This document shows, piece by piece, positions 51,662-62,290 of a DNA stretch of 64,000 nt. The DNA lies in NCBI RefSeq assembly GCF_008065135.1, contig NZ_CP042914.1, positions 7,793,404 through 7,857,403 of the forward strand. The letters are read 5' to 3'. Position numbers and translations under genes: made by a program. Each line of letters starts with the position of its first letter. Position 1 is the first letter of the stretch. The DNA is from Roseimaritima ulvae (GTDB lineage: Bacteria > Planctomycetota > Planctomycetia > Pirellulales > Pirellulaceae). Below the pieces are notes generated by a model. The model saw nothing but the letters and a program-made list of their open reading frames with translations. It ran no database searches and was not told where the DNA came from.

Positions 51662-54105
51662 AACGCATTGGCTTGGCAATCGGTTCCGCGTTACTGGCGA
51701 CGGCGATTCTGGTGTCCGTATTTTCGGACCGGCCCACGACCTGGATCGAGTTTCCCATCGCCGTATCTTTAGCGGCCGCCGGAGTCCTATTGGCTATCGC
51801 GGCGCTGCTGTTGCTGACCCATTTTGATACCGGTCGAAGCGCTGCGCTGCTGCGTCTGGACGTCTTCTCGCCGGCGTTAAAACGCCTGAAACAAGGACAG
51901 CAAGCCTCTCATTCACTGCTGGGACGCGGGCTGCGTCGAGTCATCCCTCAAGCGTTTCAGTCCAACTGGACCACCAAGCGGCGAGGACTGTGGCGGAGGA
52001 CGCTACGACGGATCGGACTGTCTTGGCTAGCGGCTCCGGTGCGACGAGTCGTTCAGACGGTGTGCTTATTGACGTTCGGGGTTTTGTTCTTCTATGTCTG
52101 CTGGCCATATGACGCCACCCCGAAACCCGCCGGAAAAGTCTCGACGAATTGGACATTTTCGGAAATGGACCAGGCCTCGGGCGATCTTTTATTCGTGGGC
52201 CCTCATCCCCTGGATTGGCAGACCGCTCGCAACCAAGACGTATTTGTTACCACCACGGATCCTGCTGGCGCCGCCCAGCCGCTGGTTCAACGACTGAAGT
52301 TCGTCGATGCGACGGGCGATACAGTTCGCCTGGCCCCCGAAGCGGACTTCACCGCCGACGCCATGGATGCTTTCATGTTGTCGACTGGAACGTGGTCGTT
52401 GCACCAGTCGGATCCCGCCGCATGGCCGTCTCATTACACCGACAATCTGGCCGGCAAAGAATTCATCCCCGCTGAAACTTTTCTGGCTATCGATCCGCTG
52501 GTCAGCTTGTCCACGGCCATCGCTTCGCGCAGTTGGGTGTGGTCGTTGGCCTCGGCGGCGATCATTCTGATTGTGTGCGTCCTGATTCCGCGCGGCTTCT
52601 GCGGGTACCTCTGCCCGCTGGGCACAACGATCGATTTTTTCGATTGGGCGGTGGGCAAACGCGTCACACGGTTTCGTGTTTCCGGCGAAGGCTGGTGGGT
52701 TCACATCAAGTACTACCTGTTGACAGGAACCCTGCTGTGCGCCGTGTTCGGTGTGTTGGTATCGGGTTTTGTGTCGGCGATCCCCGTAATCACTCGCGGG
52801 ATGTTATTCCTGTTCGAACCATTGCAGACGGGCGTATTTCGAGGCTGGCACCTGGTTCCGGGAATCAACATCGGACAATGGATTTCGATCGCACTGTTTG
52901 TCGCAGTGTTGTCACTGGGTTTTCTAAGACCAAGGTTCTGGTGCAAGTATGTGTGTCCCAGCGGTGCCGTGTTTTCGCTGGGCAACCTGTTTCGGGTAAC
53001 GGAACGTAAAGTCGAATCGTCTTGTATCAACTGCAACAAGTGCGTCGAAATCTGCCCCTTTGATGCGATCAAACCGGACTTCACCACCCGCACCACCGAC
53101 TGTACGCTGTGCCAGTCCTGCGCGGGTGTGTGCCCGACGCATGCCATCAAGTTTGTGGAAAGATGGAACCTGGTGGAGCTGAAGGTGCCGAATGACCCGC
53201 CGACCCAGGAAACGGCGATCGGACGAAGGGGCTTTCTGTCGCTGGCCGGAGGGACGGCCGCCGCGATCAGCGGCGGCGCGGGGTTGGCTCTGGCGACGAA
53301 AACCTGGGGCGCGGACCTGGAAGATCCCGACGCCTTTCGTCCCGTCCGCCCACCGGGCAGTGTGCCGGAGAAAGAGTTCTTGGAAATGTGCATTCGCTGC
53401 GGTGAATGTTTTAAAGCCTGCCCCAATAACGTGCTTCAGCCCGAAGCGTTTCAGCAAGGCCTGGAAGGCTTGTGGACTCCTTTGGTGAACGCCAACTGGG
53501 CGGGCTGTGAATCGAGCTGCAATGCCTGTGGACAAGTTTGCCCGACCGGTTCGATTCGCGCGTTGCCCTTGGCCGAAAAGAAAGTGGCTCGGATGGGACT
53601 GGCGATCGTCAATGAGTCGACGTGCTTGCCTTTTGCCGGTCGCGAAGCCTGCGACCTGTGTGTGGTGGAATGTAATGCCGCGGGATATCGGGCGATCGAG
53701 TTCAAACAGGTGGGAACGGAAGTCGATCAGGATGGCGTGCCGATCGCCGGAACCGGTTTTTCGGCCCCCGTCGTCCTGGCGGATAAATGTGTCGGCTGTG
53801 GCCTTTGCCAAACCCGCTGCCACGCGATCAACGTCAAAGATAAAGGCCTGCTTGCCGAATCCGCGATCATCATCGAAGCCGGTGAGGGCAAGGAAGATCG
53901 TTTAATGAGTGGATCGTATATCGAACTTCACGAGCAACGTTCGGCCGAGCAAACTGAAAAAGGTTCCGGCGGCGACTACTTTGTGCCCACCACGGAATCC
54001 GCTGAGCAAAATCCGAAACCTGCCGCCTCGCCCGACGCGGATCCATTTGGAGTTCCGGCAAGTCCCCCGCCAACGGAAGACGACGATCCATTCGGTATTC
54101 GGTAG
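51658..54105 (+). CDS. NapH/NosR-like membrane polyferredoxin fused to a NapG-like part
   Basis: 815 residues, ATG overlapping the previous stop. Membrane helices run through residues about 1–450 with two CxxxCP motifs in the NapH/NosR manner (FCGYLCPLGTTIDF at about 315; CKYVCPSGAVFSLG at about 430). Ferredoxin clusters follow (CINCNKCVEICP, CTLCQSCAGVCP). At about 520 an internal twin-arginine-like segment appears (GRRGFLSLAGGTAAAISGG), after which a second, NapG-like set of clusters is found (CIRCGECFKACP, CESSCNACGQVCP, CVGCGLCQTRC). So one chain joins a quinol-side membrane part with a periplasmic ferredoxin. It probably carries electrons from the quinol pool to the flavin partner or to periplasmic acceptors. 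The C-terminus is a Pro/Glu/Asp-rich tail. Confidence 0.88.
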   Translation: MKRIGLAIGSALLATAILVSVFSDRPTTWIEFPIAVSLAAAGVLLAIAALLLLTHFDTGRSAALLRLDVFSPALKRLKQGQQASHSLLGRGLRRVIPQAFQSNWTTKRRGLWRRTLRRIGLSWLAAPVRRVVQTVCLLTFGVLFFYVCWPYDATPKPAGKVSTNWTFSEMDQASGDLLFVGPHPLDWQTARNQDVFVTTTDPAGAAQPLVQRLKFVDATGDTVRLAPEADFTADAMDAFMLSTGTWSLHQSDPAAWPSHYTDNLAGKEFIPAETFLAIDPLVSLSTAIASRSWVWSLASAAIILIVCVLIPRGFCGYLCPLGTTIDFFDWAVGKRVTRFRVSGEGWWVHIKYYLLTGTLLCAVFGVLVSGFVSAIPVITRGMLFLFEPLQTGVFRGWHLVPGINIGQWISIALFVAVLSLGFLRPRFWCKYVCPSGAVFSLGNLFRVTERKVESSCINCNKCVEICPFDAIKPDFTTRTTDCTLCQSCAGVCPTHAIKFVERWNLVELKVPNDPPTQETAIGRRGFLSLAGGTAAAISGGAGLALATKTWGADLEDPDAFRPVRPPGSVPEKEFLEMCIRCGECFKACPNNVLQPEAFQQGLEGLWTPLVNANWAGCESSCNACGQVCPTGSIRALPLAEKKVARMGLAIVNESTCLPFAGREACDLCVVECNAAGYRAIEFKQVGTEVDQDGVPIAGTGFSAPVVLADKCVGCGLCQTRCHAINVKDKGLLAESAIIIEAGEGKEDRLMSGSYIELHEQRSAEQTEKGSGGDYFVPTTESAEQNPKPAASPDADPFGVPASPPPTEDDDPFGIR

Positions 54106-54136
54106 GTAACCCCGCGCCCGCTGAAAGGCCGCACTG

Positions 54137-54262
54137 CACCCTCCCCATGGGAGTGTCGAGCGTCAGCGAGGGGAGGGCTTTTCGGCGGCGGACAATGGCT
54201 CTAACGACCTGCAAGTCCGACGAACCCTCCCCGCTCGTTCCTCGCGACCCTCCCAGGGGACG
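54137..54262. repeat. Inverted pair of family 2 palindromes
   Basis: CACCCTCCCCATGGGAGTGT leads into CGAGCGTCAGCGAGGGGAGG (54137–54176). An inverted copy follows (CCCTCCCCGCTCGTTCCTCG, 54226). Together they fill the space between two convergent genes, where they could terminate transcription from either side. No gene is seen in 54106–54361. Confidence 0.75.
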
Positions 54263-54312
54263 TGAAATGCTATTTAGGTCAGACGTCTCCGGGGACCCAT
54301 GCTACTTTTCTA

Positions 54313-54365
54313 CACGGGCCGGGGACCCATGCTACTATTCCACACGGGCCGGGGGCCCATGCTAC
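54313..54365 (-). repeat. Family 3 repeats (GTAGCATGGGCCCC type), two copies plus a partial
   Basis: On the minus strand the unit reads GTAGCATGGGCCCCCGGCCC followed by GTG. Copies lie at 54343–54365 and 54313–54335 with a 30-bp period, and a partial one at about 54287–54305. The TAG of the first copy is the stop codon of the 1,731-residue gene. Confidence 0.92.
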
Positions 54366-57300
54366 GGGGTGAAAGTGATCTCGCCCCAGAGGCTGGGCGT
54401 TAACATGATTTCGCCGGGGATGTCGTCGGTTAGCCCGGTGCTTTGATTGGACCAGTAGGATCGCAAATTGGTATCCGTCCCTTCGGCGTCTCCATAGGTG
54501 ACGCCGAAGTCGGCACGATACGTCTGCCCGGGCTGCGGTTGGATGCCCAGGGCGGCGAGCGGTACCGCGAGTTTGACTTCATACCCACCACGACGCGTTT
54601 CCACGGTGATCTTGGCATCGTCTAATCGCCGCACGCTGTCCACCGTTTCGGCTCGCCAGGGCGAAGTGAACTCGACCGGATTCGCCGCCCCCGGTTTGCG
54701 ATGCTCGTATAACACGGCGATCGGCTGGCCTTCATAGGAAGCAACCAACAATCGTTTATCGCCTTCGACCGGACTTCTGCGACGTGGATCGGCCGCGCGG
54801 TCACTGGCGATCTTCAGATCCACCGTGTCGCCGGTAGCGAACAAGGTCGTCCAGTCGCGGCCGTTGTTAATCCACGGTGAAGGGTCTTGCACACGGTAGA
54901 CCATCTGAAGCCACTGTTGGTCAACATCCAGTGCAACCTCAACAGGAAACTTACCGGCTTTGTCCCAGCGAATCGTGCCGGGAACCTTCGCTTGCCGCGC
55001 CACCTGTTGCTGGGCGGCTTGTCGAAACTGCTGCTGCTGAGCCGCCGATACTTGTTCTGCGGTGACCTGTAACGTGCCTTCGATCCGCTGTACTTCGTCC
55101 AGCCCGGTCAGTTCGTAAATGCGATACGGCCCGTGCCCAATTTGCACCAGATACTTGCCGTCGGTACTGGATCGCTCGAAGCTGCCACCAAAAATCTCGC
55201 CCCCCAACCGATACTCATTCTTCAAATAGCTGACCCGCACATCAACGAAGGCTTCGTCCAGGTACAACCCGTCACTGGACAGCAGGAAGCAGCGGCCGTG
55301 GTTGCCGTTTAAGAAGAACACGTCGCTGCGATCGTCCAGCGGAGCGATGCCCAGAATTCCCAACGTCCCCTGCATCACTCCCGGCTGTGGAAGCGGCGCG
55401 TCATGCGAACCATGCACGTTGCTCCACTGATTCGGATAGCTCCATAGATGCCGGCCGTCGCCACCGATGGCATACGCATTCATTTCGGGATCGGAATTAA
55501 ACAGAAATCGGCCGAATCGATCCAACACCGTCGGCACCCCGCTGCGTTTATTACCAGGCGTCAAGCTGATGGGCTTGGCATCGGCCAGGGCTGCGTCAAG
55601 CGTCGGGTAGTCCGGCACTCCGTTGGCCAACATCCCTTTGGGTTTGATGGCGATGACCTTCACTTGATCCTGCTCCGCCGCCGGCATCCACAGCGTTAGG
55701 GACGTCTGCAGGTGCCCCCAGGCGGCGTCGCCAAAATGAATGTCATCGCCGCAGAAATCAAACTCATCTTGCTGAGTTTCTCCATCGCCGTTGCGATCGA
55801 CCCACAACACGCCCATGCCGCGGCGAGCCCAGGGCTGTTCCTGGCCGGACCGTCCGGGCTTGGCCTGTTTCCGTTTCTCCGGCCATTTGGCATAAAACGC
55901 ATCGATGTAAGACTGAGGCGGTTCCCAATTGCAACCGTAGGCAAAGTGATGCGTGCCGGCGACACCGACGATGTCGTGCAACGTACCATCGGGCAACACT
56001 TCGGAAATCAGAGCGATCTTGCCGCGGGCGCAAACGAAGGTCCGCCCGGCTTCGCGAAAGAATCGGTAACCGTGCGGATGGTAATTGCCGAAATGCCCTT
56101 CTTCCATCGACAGGATGTGCGTCGGTCGGGCGGTACCCTGAGCGATGTCGACATCCCAAAAGCAGCCCAGCCCGAGCCAGCGTCGGGGATTCTGCGGATC
56201 GAACCCGGACCCGTCGCCACCGTAATGCGGCATCCCAAATTTTTCATAAACAACGCGGCCCTGTTGCAGGTCCCAGGCCAGAACGCGTTTTGGATTCCAG
56301 CGGTTTTCGGTAACCCACAATTTGCCCGCGGGCCCCAACACCAACCCCATCGGACGCACCATGCGATCCGGGTCGTAGGCTCCCTTGTAGGGACCACCGG
56401 CGGTGCCGAACACGGCCTGCGGCTGACCACCAAGATCAAATCGATGCACCTGATGGCTGTTCAAATCGCTCAGCAGGATCGCCTCGTCGGTCGCCGTTTC
56501 CTGGTCGCCGGCCACCGCGATGCCGCTGATATCCATCGCTGCGGCGTCGATGATTTGTTGACCATCTCTCAACCGCACGACGCCGGTTTCCGTGGCGGCA
56601 TATAAATCTTGTCCCGCACCCAAATGGCGGACGCCGGGCATCTCGATGGAATCCAGCCGTTTCCCGGACTCCGCATCCAGCACCCACACCGCTTGTTTGT
56701 CGCGAACGCCGACGTACAGTTTCCCGTCGGCTACCGCCAACCCGCCCAGATTAAAATCCTGCAAATCGGGATGATTGCTGCCGGGCCCGACTTCGATCGT
56801 GTCGACCGTAATGGCTCGCTGCTGACCGGCGAAGGGAACCATTTTTCCCGACGCGATGTCGTACCGCACGATCGTTAGATCCCAGGTCGACTTCCAGTTC
56901 GGATCGCCCTTGTTCACGTTCGTTCCGCCCCAAGTAAAACCGTCCTGGGCACAGTAAAGGTATTTTTCGTCGGCAGCAATTGCATCGTGCTGGATGCCGT
57001 ACCCATGCTGGTGATCGTAACCTTGCACGAAGTTGCCGTCGCCGTCCAACGCCATTAGAGCCCAACCACCTTCGGTCACCGGGGCGGCGAAGAACACGTA
57101 CTGGGAATTGGCCGCGGCCTGCTGCAGCGTGCTGTGGTTTGGTCCCCAAGCCGCCACGGTGGGTTCGCCGCCATTCGCAAAATTCATGAGGTACTTCGGT
57201 TCGATCCCCGGATGGGTGATCCCCCGCCAACGATACGCACCCGGCTGGACCATTTGGCCATTTTCGTCCAGTCCATCCCAGACCACCGTTTGCTGTCCCG

Positions 57301-59557
57301 CGGTAAAGCGACGCGCGGAGACCAGATTGCGCACCCGGTGTCCGGTTTCGTCCTCGATCAAAATGGTTGTTTTGCCGGCCGCAGGCTGTGCAAAGCTGAC
57401 GCGGATTTCCTGTCGCCGAGCGTGAACGCGTTCGCGGTAGTCCTGCAAATCGAACCGTGCCCAGACAGACGCGTCGCTGACAAAGGGATGGTGGATCGCG
57501 CGGCCGTCGACGAACCCAAACCGCTCCTGTTGTTCGGGAAATTTCACAATGGCGGCGAAACGCAATCGTGACCAATCCCCGGCGGGCAAGCGGAAGTCGT
57601 ATTGCGCAAGCGAACCATCAAGCGGTCGAGCGTCTGCCTCCGCCGCAGTCAACTGATAGGCCTGCTGTGCATTGGCAACCCCCAGCAGGATGTCCGCCAA
57701 AGGTTTCGACCAGGTACGCACCGACAGTGCCAACCCGGCGGGATCCGGCGTCACCGCCACCGCAAAGGGAATCCCTCCGGGGCGTCCGAGATCTTGAAAA
57801 TCGGCGTCAACGTGATGCACCAATGGCCCACGGACTGCCGGAGCCGGCTGGACATGAGGCGAGCGAAGCGATGGCGGAGACGTCAGCGTGGCTTTGACCA
57901 ACCGTTGCTTACCTGACTCATAAACCACCACGCGATCTCCGGATACGGCCAGATGAGTCGGCCGATCGAGCGATTCCAAGTTGGCAATTACCGCGCCCGT
58001 CCCATCCTTCAAAAGCACTCGCCCGGCCGCGGTGTCGCTGATCACCAGATGATGGCCGTCACTGTGCACATACACCTCGCCAGCGAAATCATTTTGTCGC
58101 GAAACCGGCTGCCAGCGGTTCTGTTCGTCACGCTGATAACGGATCAGCGTGCCTTTGCTGGCGGCGTATAGCGAATCGTTCCACCACGCCAAGCTGGTGC
58201 AGTTTTCCAGATCGGGAATCGCGACTTCCACCGGCTGGGAGCGGAGTCGTCCTTCATCAGTGATTTTTAACTCGAATGCTCGCCCGTCTCGTTGGGCGGC
58301 CACCATCACATACTGATCACTATCCGGGACAGCCGCCGCGCCACTGATCGAATCGTGCAGCTGAAAATCTTTGATACCGGGCGTTTCCAGATGCGACCAA
58401 CCACTGGTGTCGATCAGGGGGCCGTGCGCCAATTGCACATAGGAATAATGTTTCTTCAGCAAGCACAGCGTTTGCCCATTCAGCACCACCGGCTGCGCGT
58501 GCAGATCCGCTTCTTTGTCACCCACGGTGGCGGGCTGGTCCGGCGAAGCGTCCCATCGCCAACTGCCACGAGCCGTCCAGATTCTGCCGGCGGAATCCAA
58601 GGCCAGCCCTTTGATATTCGCGAGCGCTCCAAGCCTTCGCACGATTTCGAAACGTTTGCCGGCATCATCCCAAGCCAATAATTGCACGACGCCATTTTGA
58701 CCGGAGATCGCGAACAGGCCGCCCCGGACCTGTACCAGCCCTCGGCCACTGTTCACATCGGCACTCTCGGGCAGAAATCCGATAAAGCTTCCCGAGGCAC
58801 CGCCCAGTACGACTCCCGGATCCGGCTCAAAGCGTTCGTTCATGCGGTGGATGGTGCCGTGCCAACCATGGGCGTACCAATGACGGCCTATTTTCTGAGG
58901 GCGGTCGCCATGAAAGTCCTTGGGAAACCCCGTCACCGCTTGACCGTCCTTCCAAGCGTTGACTTGGGAACCCGCAAATCCGTACACCGTCCCGTCGATG
59001 TCGACGTGCAAGTCGCGTACGTCACGTTGCAGGACGGCGATCGCGTCGATCTGACCAGCGGCCGGATCGAACCACGACAGTTGTTTGGTCTGCTTTTGGT
59101 AGATCGCCACTCTGCCCTGCCAACTACTCGACGACATCGCGTCGACCTGCAGGTTCGGCACCCGTTCGACGGTCGAACCGGACGCGGCATCCAGGGGCAA
59201 GCCGTACAACGACGTGCGAATATTAAGCAACAACCGATCGCCGACCCGCGTCAGTTGATCATTTCGCCCCGCGGACTCGGGCAAAGTAAAACTCGCCAGC
59301 AAGCGTCCGTCCAAGGCGTAGCGGTTCAGCTGTGACTCACCAGCCCGCTCCCACAACGTATGGTGTTGATCGAACACCGGCCCCATACCAGGGGCTGTCG
59401 GTTCGGAAAAACTCACTCGAGTGGGCCCGGATGCACCGGAGTTGCCGAGAGTGCCAACGACGCGTAGTTCGGCGGCGAAGCTGCACAGCGGCAACAGCCA
59501 CGCCACGACAATCAGAAATGACTTAATGGGAATCCCCCTAAAACAAACAAGTAGCAT
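54362..59557 (-). CDS. Giant secreted protein: beta-propellers, FlgD-like Ig fold, CBM9-like C-terminus
   Basis: 1,731 residues if started at ATG 59557, which lies in a family 3 repeat just ahead of a signal peptide ([20 protein letters not shown]). Residues about 30–600 and 830–1,300 look like NHL/beta-propeller blades ([40 protein letters not shown]). Between them a FlgD-like Ig domain stands out ([39 protein letters not shown]). The last 200 residues resemble CBM9/DOMON-like domains ([40 protein letters not shown]). It is probably a surface or periplasmic carbohydrate-linked protein. The alternative start is an ATT (Ile) codon at 59527–59525 that follows an AGGGGG sequence. Stop codon and start codon both sit in copies of the same repeat. 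Confidence 0.83.
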   Translation of the reverse strand: MLLVCFRGIPIKSFLIVVAWLLPLCSFAAELRVVGTLGNSGASGPTRVSFSEPTAPGMGPVFDQHHTLWERAGESQLNRYALDGRLLASFTLPESAGRNDQLTRVGDRLLLNIRTSLYGLPLDAASGSTVERVPNLQVDAMSSSSWQGRVAIYQKQTKQLSWFDPAAGQIDAIAVLQRDVRDLHVDIDGTVYGFAGSQVNAWKDGQAVTGFPKDFHGDRPQKIGRHWYAHGWHGTIHRMNERFEPDPGVVLGGASGSFIGFLPESADVNSGRGLVQVRGGLFAISGQNGVVQLLAWDDAGKRFEIVRRLGALANIKGLALDSAGRIWTARGSWRWDASPDQPATVGDKEADLHAQPVVLNGQTLCLLKKHYSYVQLAHGPLIDTSGWSHLETPGIKDFQLHDSISGAAAVPDSDQYVMVAAQRDGRAFELKITDEGRLRSQPVEVAIPDLENCTSLAWWNDSLYAASKGTLIRYQRDEQNRWQPVSRQNDFAGEVYVHSDGHHLVISDTAAGRVLLKDGTGAVIANLESLDRPTHLAVSGDRVVVYESGKQRLVKATLTSPPSLRSPHVQPAPAVRGPLVHHVDADFQDLGRPGGIPFAVAVTPDPAGLALSVRTWSKPLADILLGVANAQQAYQLTAAEADARPLDGSLAQYDFRLPAGDWSRLRFAAIVKFPEQQERFGFVDGRAIHHPFVSDASVWARFDLQDYRERVHARRQEIRVSFAQPAAGKTTILIEDETGHRVRNLVSARRFTAGQQTVVWDGLDENGQMVQPGAYRWRGITHPGIEPKYLMNFANGGEPTVAAWGPNHSTLQQAAANSQYVFFAAPVTEGGWALMALDGDGNFVQGYDHQHGYGIQHDAIAADEKYLYCAQDGFTWGGTNVNKGDPNWKSTWDLTIVRYDIASGKMVPFAGQQRAITVDTIEVGPGSNHPDLQDFNLGGLAVADGKLYVGVRDKQAVWVLDAESGKRLDSIEMPGVRHLGAGQDLYAATETGVVRLRDGQQIIDAAAMDISGIAVAGDQETATDEAILLSDLNSHQVHRFDLGGQPQAVFGTAGGPYKGAYDPDRMVRPMGLVLGPAGKLWVTENRWNPKRVLAWDLQQGRVVYEKFGMPHYGGDGSGFDPQNPRRWLGLGCFWDVDIAQGTARPTHILSMEEGHFGNYHPHGYRFFREAGRTFVCARGKIALISEVLPDGTLHDIVGVAGTHHFAYGCNWEPPQSYIDAFYAKWPEKRKQAKPGRSGQEQPWARRGMGVLWVDRNGDGETQQDEFDFCGDDIHFGDAAWGHLQTSLTLWMPAAEQDQVKVIAIKPKGMLANGVPDYPTLDAALADAKPISLTPGNKRSGVPTVLDRFGRFLFNSDPEMNAYAIGGDGRHLWSYPNQWSNVHGSHDAPLPQPGVMQGTLGILGIAPLDDRSDVFFLNGNHGRCFLLSSDGLYLDEAFVDVRVSYLKNEYRLGGEIFGGSFERSSTDGKYLVQIGHGPYRIYELTGLDEVQRIEGTLQVTAEQVSAAQQQQFRQAAQQQVARQAKVPGTIRWDKAGKFPVEVALDVDQQWLQMVYRVQDPSPWINNGRDWTTLFATGDTVDLKIASDRAADPRRRSPVEGDKRLLVASYEGQPIAVLYEHRKPGAANPVEFTSPWRAETVDSVRRLDDAKITVETRRGGYEVKLAVPLAALGIQPQPGQTYRADFGVTYGDAEGTDTNLRSYWSNQSTGLTDDIPGEIMLTPSLWGEITFTP

Positions 59558-59641
59558 GGGCCCCCGGCCCGTGTCCCCACCACCGTAGCATGGGCCCCCG
59601 GCCCGTGTCCCCACCACCGTAGCATGGGTCCCCGGCCCGTG
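59551..59641 (+). repeat. Family 3 repeats, three copies at 34-bp period
   Basis: GTAGCATGGGCCCCCGGCCC plus GTG at 59551, 59585 and 59619, separated by TCCCCACCACC. They are inverted relative to those at 54313. The minus-strand ATG (59557–59555) of the giant gene is within the first copy. Confidence 0.95.
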
Positions 59642-59682
59642 TGCCCATACGAATCTCCGCACCCCCTCGGCCTATATTCTCA

Positions 59683-59705
59683 CACGGCCCGGGGGACCGT
59701 GCTAC
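59683..59705 (-). repeat. Single family 3 repeat at the end of the TPR gene
   Basis: Minus-strand GTAGCACGGTCCCCCGGGCC plus GTG. Its TAG (59704–59702) is the stop codon of the TPR gene. Confidence 0.9.
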
Positions 59706-61009
59706 TGCGTTTGGTAACGCTTTAGCGCTTCGATGGCCGGTTCGACAAAGCGTTTAGGACCGTTTTGTTGAACCTGCTCGACCGCTTGTGCTTGATACCC
59801 CGCGGCCCGAGCATTATCGCCTCGTTGAGCACTCACCGCAGCCAGTGCGCGATAGTCCCAAAATGTTTTTTCGGCTTTGGACTGAAACACTTGTCGCATG
59901 TCCGCGGCCGCTTGTTGGACCGAGGCGGTCGCGGACTGTCTCGCGGCGGGCTGGGTGACCAGCAGAAACGCGCGATGGCTGCGTGCTTCGTTGAACTCCG
60001 GATCCAATTGGATGGCCTTGTTCAAGTTTTTCAAGGCCTCGGAAAATTTCCCCAGTTCCATCTGCACCTGCCCCAGATTGCTCCACATAAACGCGTTGTC
60101 CGGCAAGGCTTCGGCGGCTTCGATGGCCGCCAAGTAATCAGCTTCCGCTGCCTTCAGATCGCCCATCGCATGCCGTACGACTCCGCGGCCGGTAAGCGCC
60201 TCGGTGTCCTTGTTATCAAGTTTGATGGCGATCGAAAATGCATCGCGAGCCGCTTCGAGGTTTCCCTGATCGAATCGTAATCGCCCCATGGCCTTACGTG
60301 CGAATCCGTCGTGGGCATCCAATTCAATGGCTTTGGTTAAAGCTTGCTCCGCTGCATCCAACTGTCCTTGGTCATGCAACAAAGCTCCCAAGTGTTTGCG
60401 TGGAAAGGCATGCAGGGGGTCCAGTTTAATGGCCTGAGCGAAATCGGATCGGGCGTTGTTGGCGTTTCCCGTTTGGCTGTAGGCCAGCCCGCGTCCCATC
60501 CAAGCCTCGACCGATTGCGGCTGTTTATCCAACGCCGCGGAGAACACTTTGATGGCCGTTTCCGGATGGCCGGCGGCCAGATAACCAAATCCCAAGGGAG
60601 CCAAAAACTCTCCGTTCTGGCTGGCCAGCTCGGCGGCCCGATTCAAATCCACCAACCCCGCCTCGAGCTTGCCAGCCGCCAACCGCACTCTTCCTCGAGC
60701 CAATAGATCGCGCGCACCCAATCGCCCAGTCGCCTGTTCGAACAGTTTGTTGGCCTCGGCAACGACTACCAGATTAGCGGTCGCGATCCAGCCCGGTCGT
60801 CCGCGGCTGACCCACACCTGCCCCTTGCCCACGGCCAGCACTCGCAGCACCTGCCCCGGTGTCACTTGGTCGACGCGTTGGCCTGCGGCAATCAGCGTCG
60901 CGTTACGGCGAACGGCTACCCAGTCGCCCACTTCGAAAGCCCACGAAGCGGGCACAGCGAAGAGCCCTGCCACGAAAACCACCAAAATCAAAATCTGTCG
61001 AAAAGCCAC
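59702..61009 (-). CDS. Secreted SH3-like plus TPR protein
   Basis: 435 residues from GTG 61009, chosen because GGAG stands eight bases upstream and a signal peptide follows directly (QILILVVFVAGLFAVPASWA). An ATG ten codons further up (61039) is the alternative. An SH3-like beta-barrel (about 25–85: FEVGDWVAVRRNATLIAAGQ; VWVSRGRPGWIATANLVVV) is followed by about eight TPR units (SVEAWMGRGLAYSQTGNANN; KNLNKAIQLDPEFNEARSHR). It is likely a periplasmic scaffold that binds peptidoglycan or proteins. The stop codon lies in a family 3 repeat. Partner unknown. Confidence 0.82.
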   Translation of the reverse strand: MAFRQILILVVFVAGLFAVPASWAFEVGDWVAVRRNATLIAAGQRVDQVTPGQVLRVLAVGKGQVWVSRGRPGWIATANLVVVAEANKLFEQATGRLGARDLLARGRVRLAAGKLEAGLVDLNRAAELASQNGEFLAPLGFGYLAAGHPETAIKVFSAALDKQPQSVEAWMGRGLAYSQTGNANNARSDFAQAIKLDPLHAFPRKHLGALLHDQGQLDAAEQALTKAIELDAHDGFARKAMGRLRFDQGNLEAARDAFSIAIKLDNKDTEALTGRGVVRHAMGDLKAAEADYLAAIEAAEALPDNAFMWSNLGQVQMELGKFSEALKNLNKAIQLDPEFNEARSHRAFLLVTQPAARQSATASVQQAAADMRQVFQSKAEKTFWDYRALAAVSAQRGDNARAAGYQAQAVEQVQQNGPKRFVEPAIEALKRYQTQ

Positions 61010-61329
61010 CGTTGTCTCTCCTGCTGTGCGAACAAGCATTCCCGTATGGATACGCCGGGCTACGTTAAACGGGATGCAAGGGCCTACTATAAGCCAAACC
61101 TAGCCGGACAGCGCATTTTTTCGTAGCTACGCTCGCCAGAGCGTGGAAAGCTTTTTTGTAGCTACGCTCGCCAGAGCGTGGAAAACGCCGATCCCGTTCC
61201 GTCGGGCTTGCCCGGCGGAGATACGTTTCCTCGCGAGCCGTGCTGCGAAACCGTCGCGGTGGTTATCATCATCCAGGATGCCGCGAAGTGGTGCCGCCCA
61301 GCTTACATGCGTTCGCACCACGGAGAATA
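61010..61329. other. 320-bp gap with two family 1 palindromes
   Basis: Apart from the leader of the TPR gene, this region holds two direct palindrome copies at 61123–61181. No reading frame or known RNA gene is convincing, and I see no clear promoter for the TPR gene. Confidence 0.6.
61123..61181. repeat. Two direct copies of palindrome family 1
   Basis: GCTACGCTCGCCAGAGCGT occurs at 61126 and 61161, separated by AAAGCTTTTTT. The sequence is identical to the arms that are translated at 41201 and 41252, here in non-coding DNA. Confidence 0.92.
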
Positions 61330-62229
61330 TTAGTTGGGCATCAGACACAGGGCTTTCTGGCGATCGCGGATCAGCACCGGATCGGGGCGAGGAGTGTTCA
61401 GCCGTGCATCCAATTCATCGATGGCGGCGAGCAGTTGTGCCCTGGCCTGCCCCGCATCACCGCTCACCAACGCCCACTCGGCCTTGCGAATTCGCCAGCG
61501 GCTCTTCAGCCGGCAGCGGGCCAGTTGTTGGTCGATAATCGCCCCTGCCTCGGCCAGCCATTTGGCGGCGTGCTCCGCCTTAGCATCCGACGCTTGGCCG
61601 GCAGCGGCCAACAGTGTGTCGCACAAAGCGGCTTGGAGCACCGGACTTTCCGTCGTCGCGGCCGCCTCGCGTAACCCCGCAACGGCCGCGTCGTAGTGTC
61701 CCAGTTGCTGCTCGGCTTCGGCCCGCCACAGCACCCACTGAATCTCCCGCGGATGGGTTTGCAAGGCCGCGTTAAATTCGTCGATCGCCAACCGCCAACG
61801 CTGGGTGTGACGATAGATTTGGCCACGCAGCGCATGGACCGCTGCTTGCACGCCTTGCTCGGAGCTGTCGAGCAACGGCTCGGTACGACCGAGCAGTCCG
61901 CCAGCAACCGTTTGCATCCCCGCCGTATCTCCGGCCGCCACCAACACCGCTTCGAACTGTCTTAGCTGAAGCCGCAAAAGCTCCAGGCGAATCAAATCGG
62001 ACTCGGGTTCCAGTTGCAGGGCGCGCTTAAAATCTTCCGCAGCGGATCGATATTTGCGCAGCGCGCGGTACTCGCAACCGCGACGGAATAAGCTGTCGGC
62101 GGTGAGCCCCTCGTCACGAATTGTGGCCGTCAAGCGATCGATCACGTCGTGCGGCCCTTCGTGTGCCGAACTCCAGATAGCGGAGAGCAGCACTAAGAGT
62201 AGGGAGGCGGGAAGTTGTCGGGAGTCCAT
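61330..62229 (-). CDS. Small secreted TPR-like protein
   Basis: 299 residues from ATG 62229. A signal peptide (LPASLLLVLLSAIWSSAHEG) is followed by TPR-like helices (YRSAAEDFKRALQLEPESDL; RWRLAIDEFNAALQTHPREI; YDAAVAGLREAAATTESPVL). No other domain was recognised. A His-Glu-rich mature start (HEGPHDVIDRL) might bind metal, a weak point. It is in the same direction as the phosphoesterase-like gene 88 bp upstream and may be its partner, as TPR proteins of this kind often follow exported enzymes. Confidence 0.75.
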   Translation of the reverse strand: MDSRQLPASLLLVLLSAIWSSAHEGPHDVIDRLTATIRDEGLTADSLFRRGCEYRALRKYRSAAEDFKRALQLEPESDLIRLELLRLQLRQFEAVLVAAGDTAGMQTVAGGLLGRTEPLLDSSEQGVQAAVHALRGQIYRHTQRWRLAIDEFNAALQTHPREIQWVLWRAEAEQQLGHYDAAVAGLREAAATTESPVLQAALCDTLLAAAGQASDAKAEHAAKWLAEAGAIIDQQLARCRLKSRWRIRKAEWALVSGDAGQARAQLLAAIDELDARLNTPRPDPVLIRDRQKALCLMPN

Positions 62230-62290
62230 GGGGTGGGTTTTTCATGGTCGTGTGATGCGGGCGGGTGATGACGCTGGTACATCTTGCTAC

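Noticed and set aside
54313-59705. Inverted repeats around the giant gene considered as an insertion sequence
   Set aside because: The enclosed gene is not a transposase, the copies are in tandem clusters and no target-site duplication was seen.
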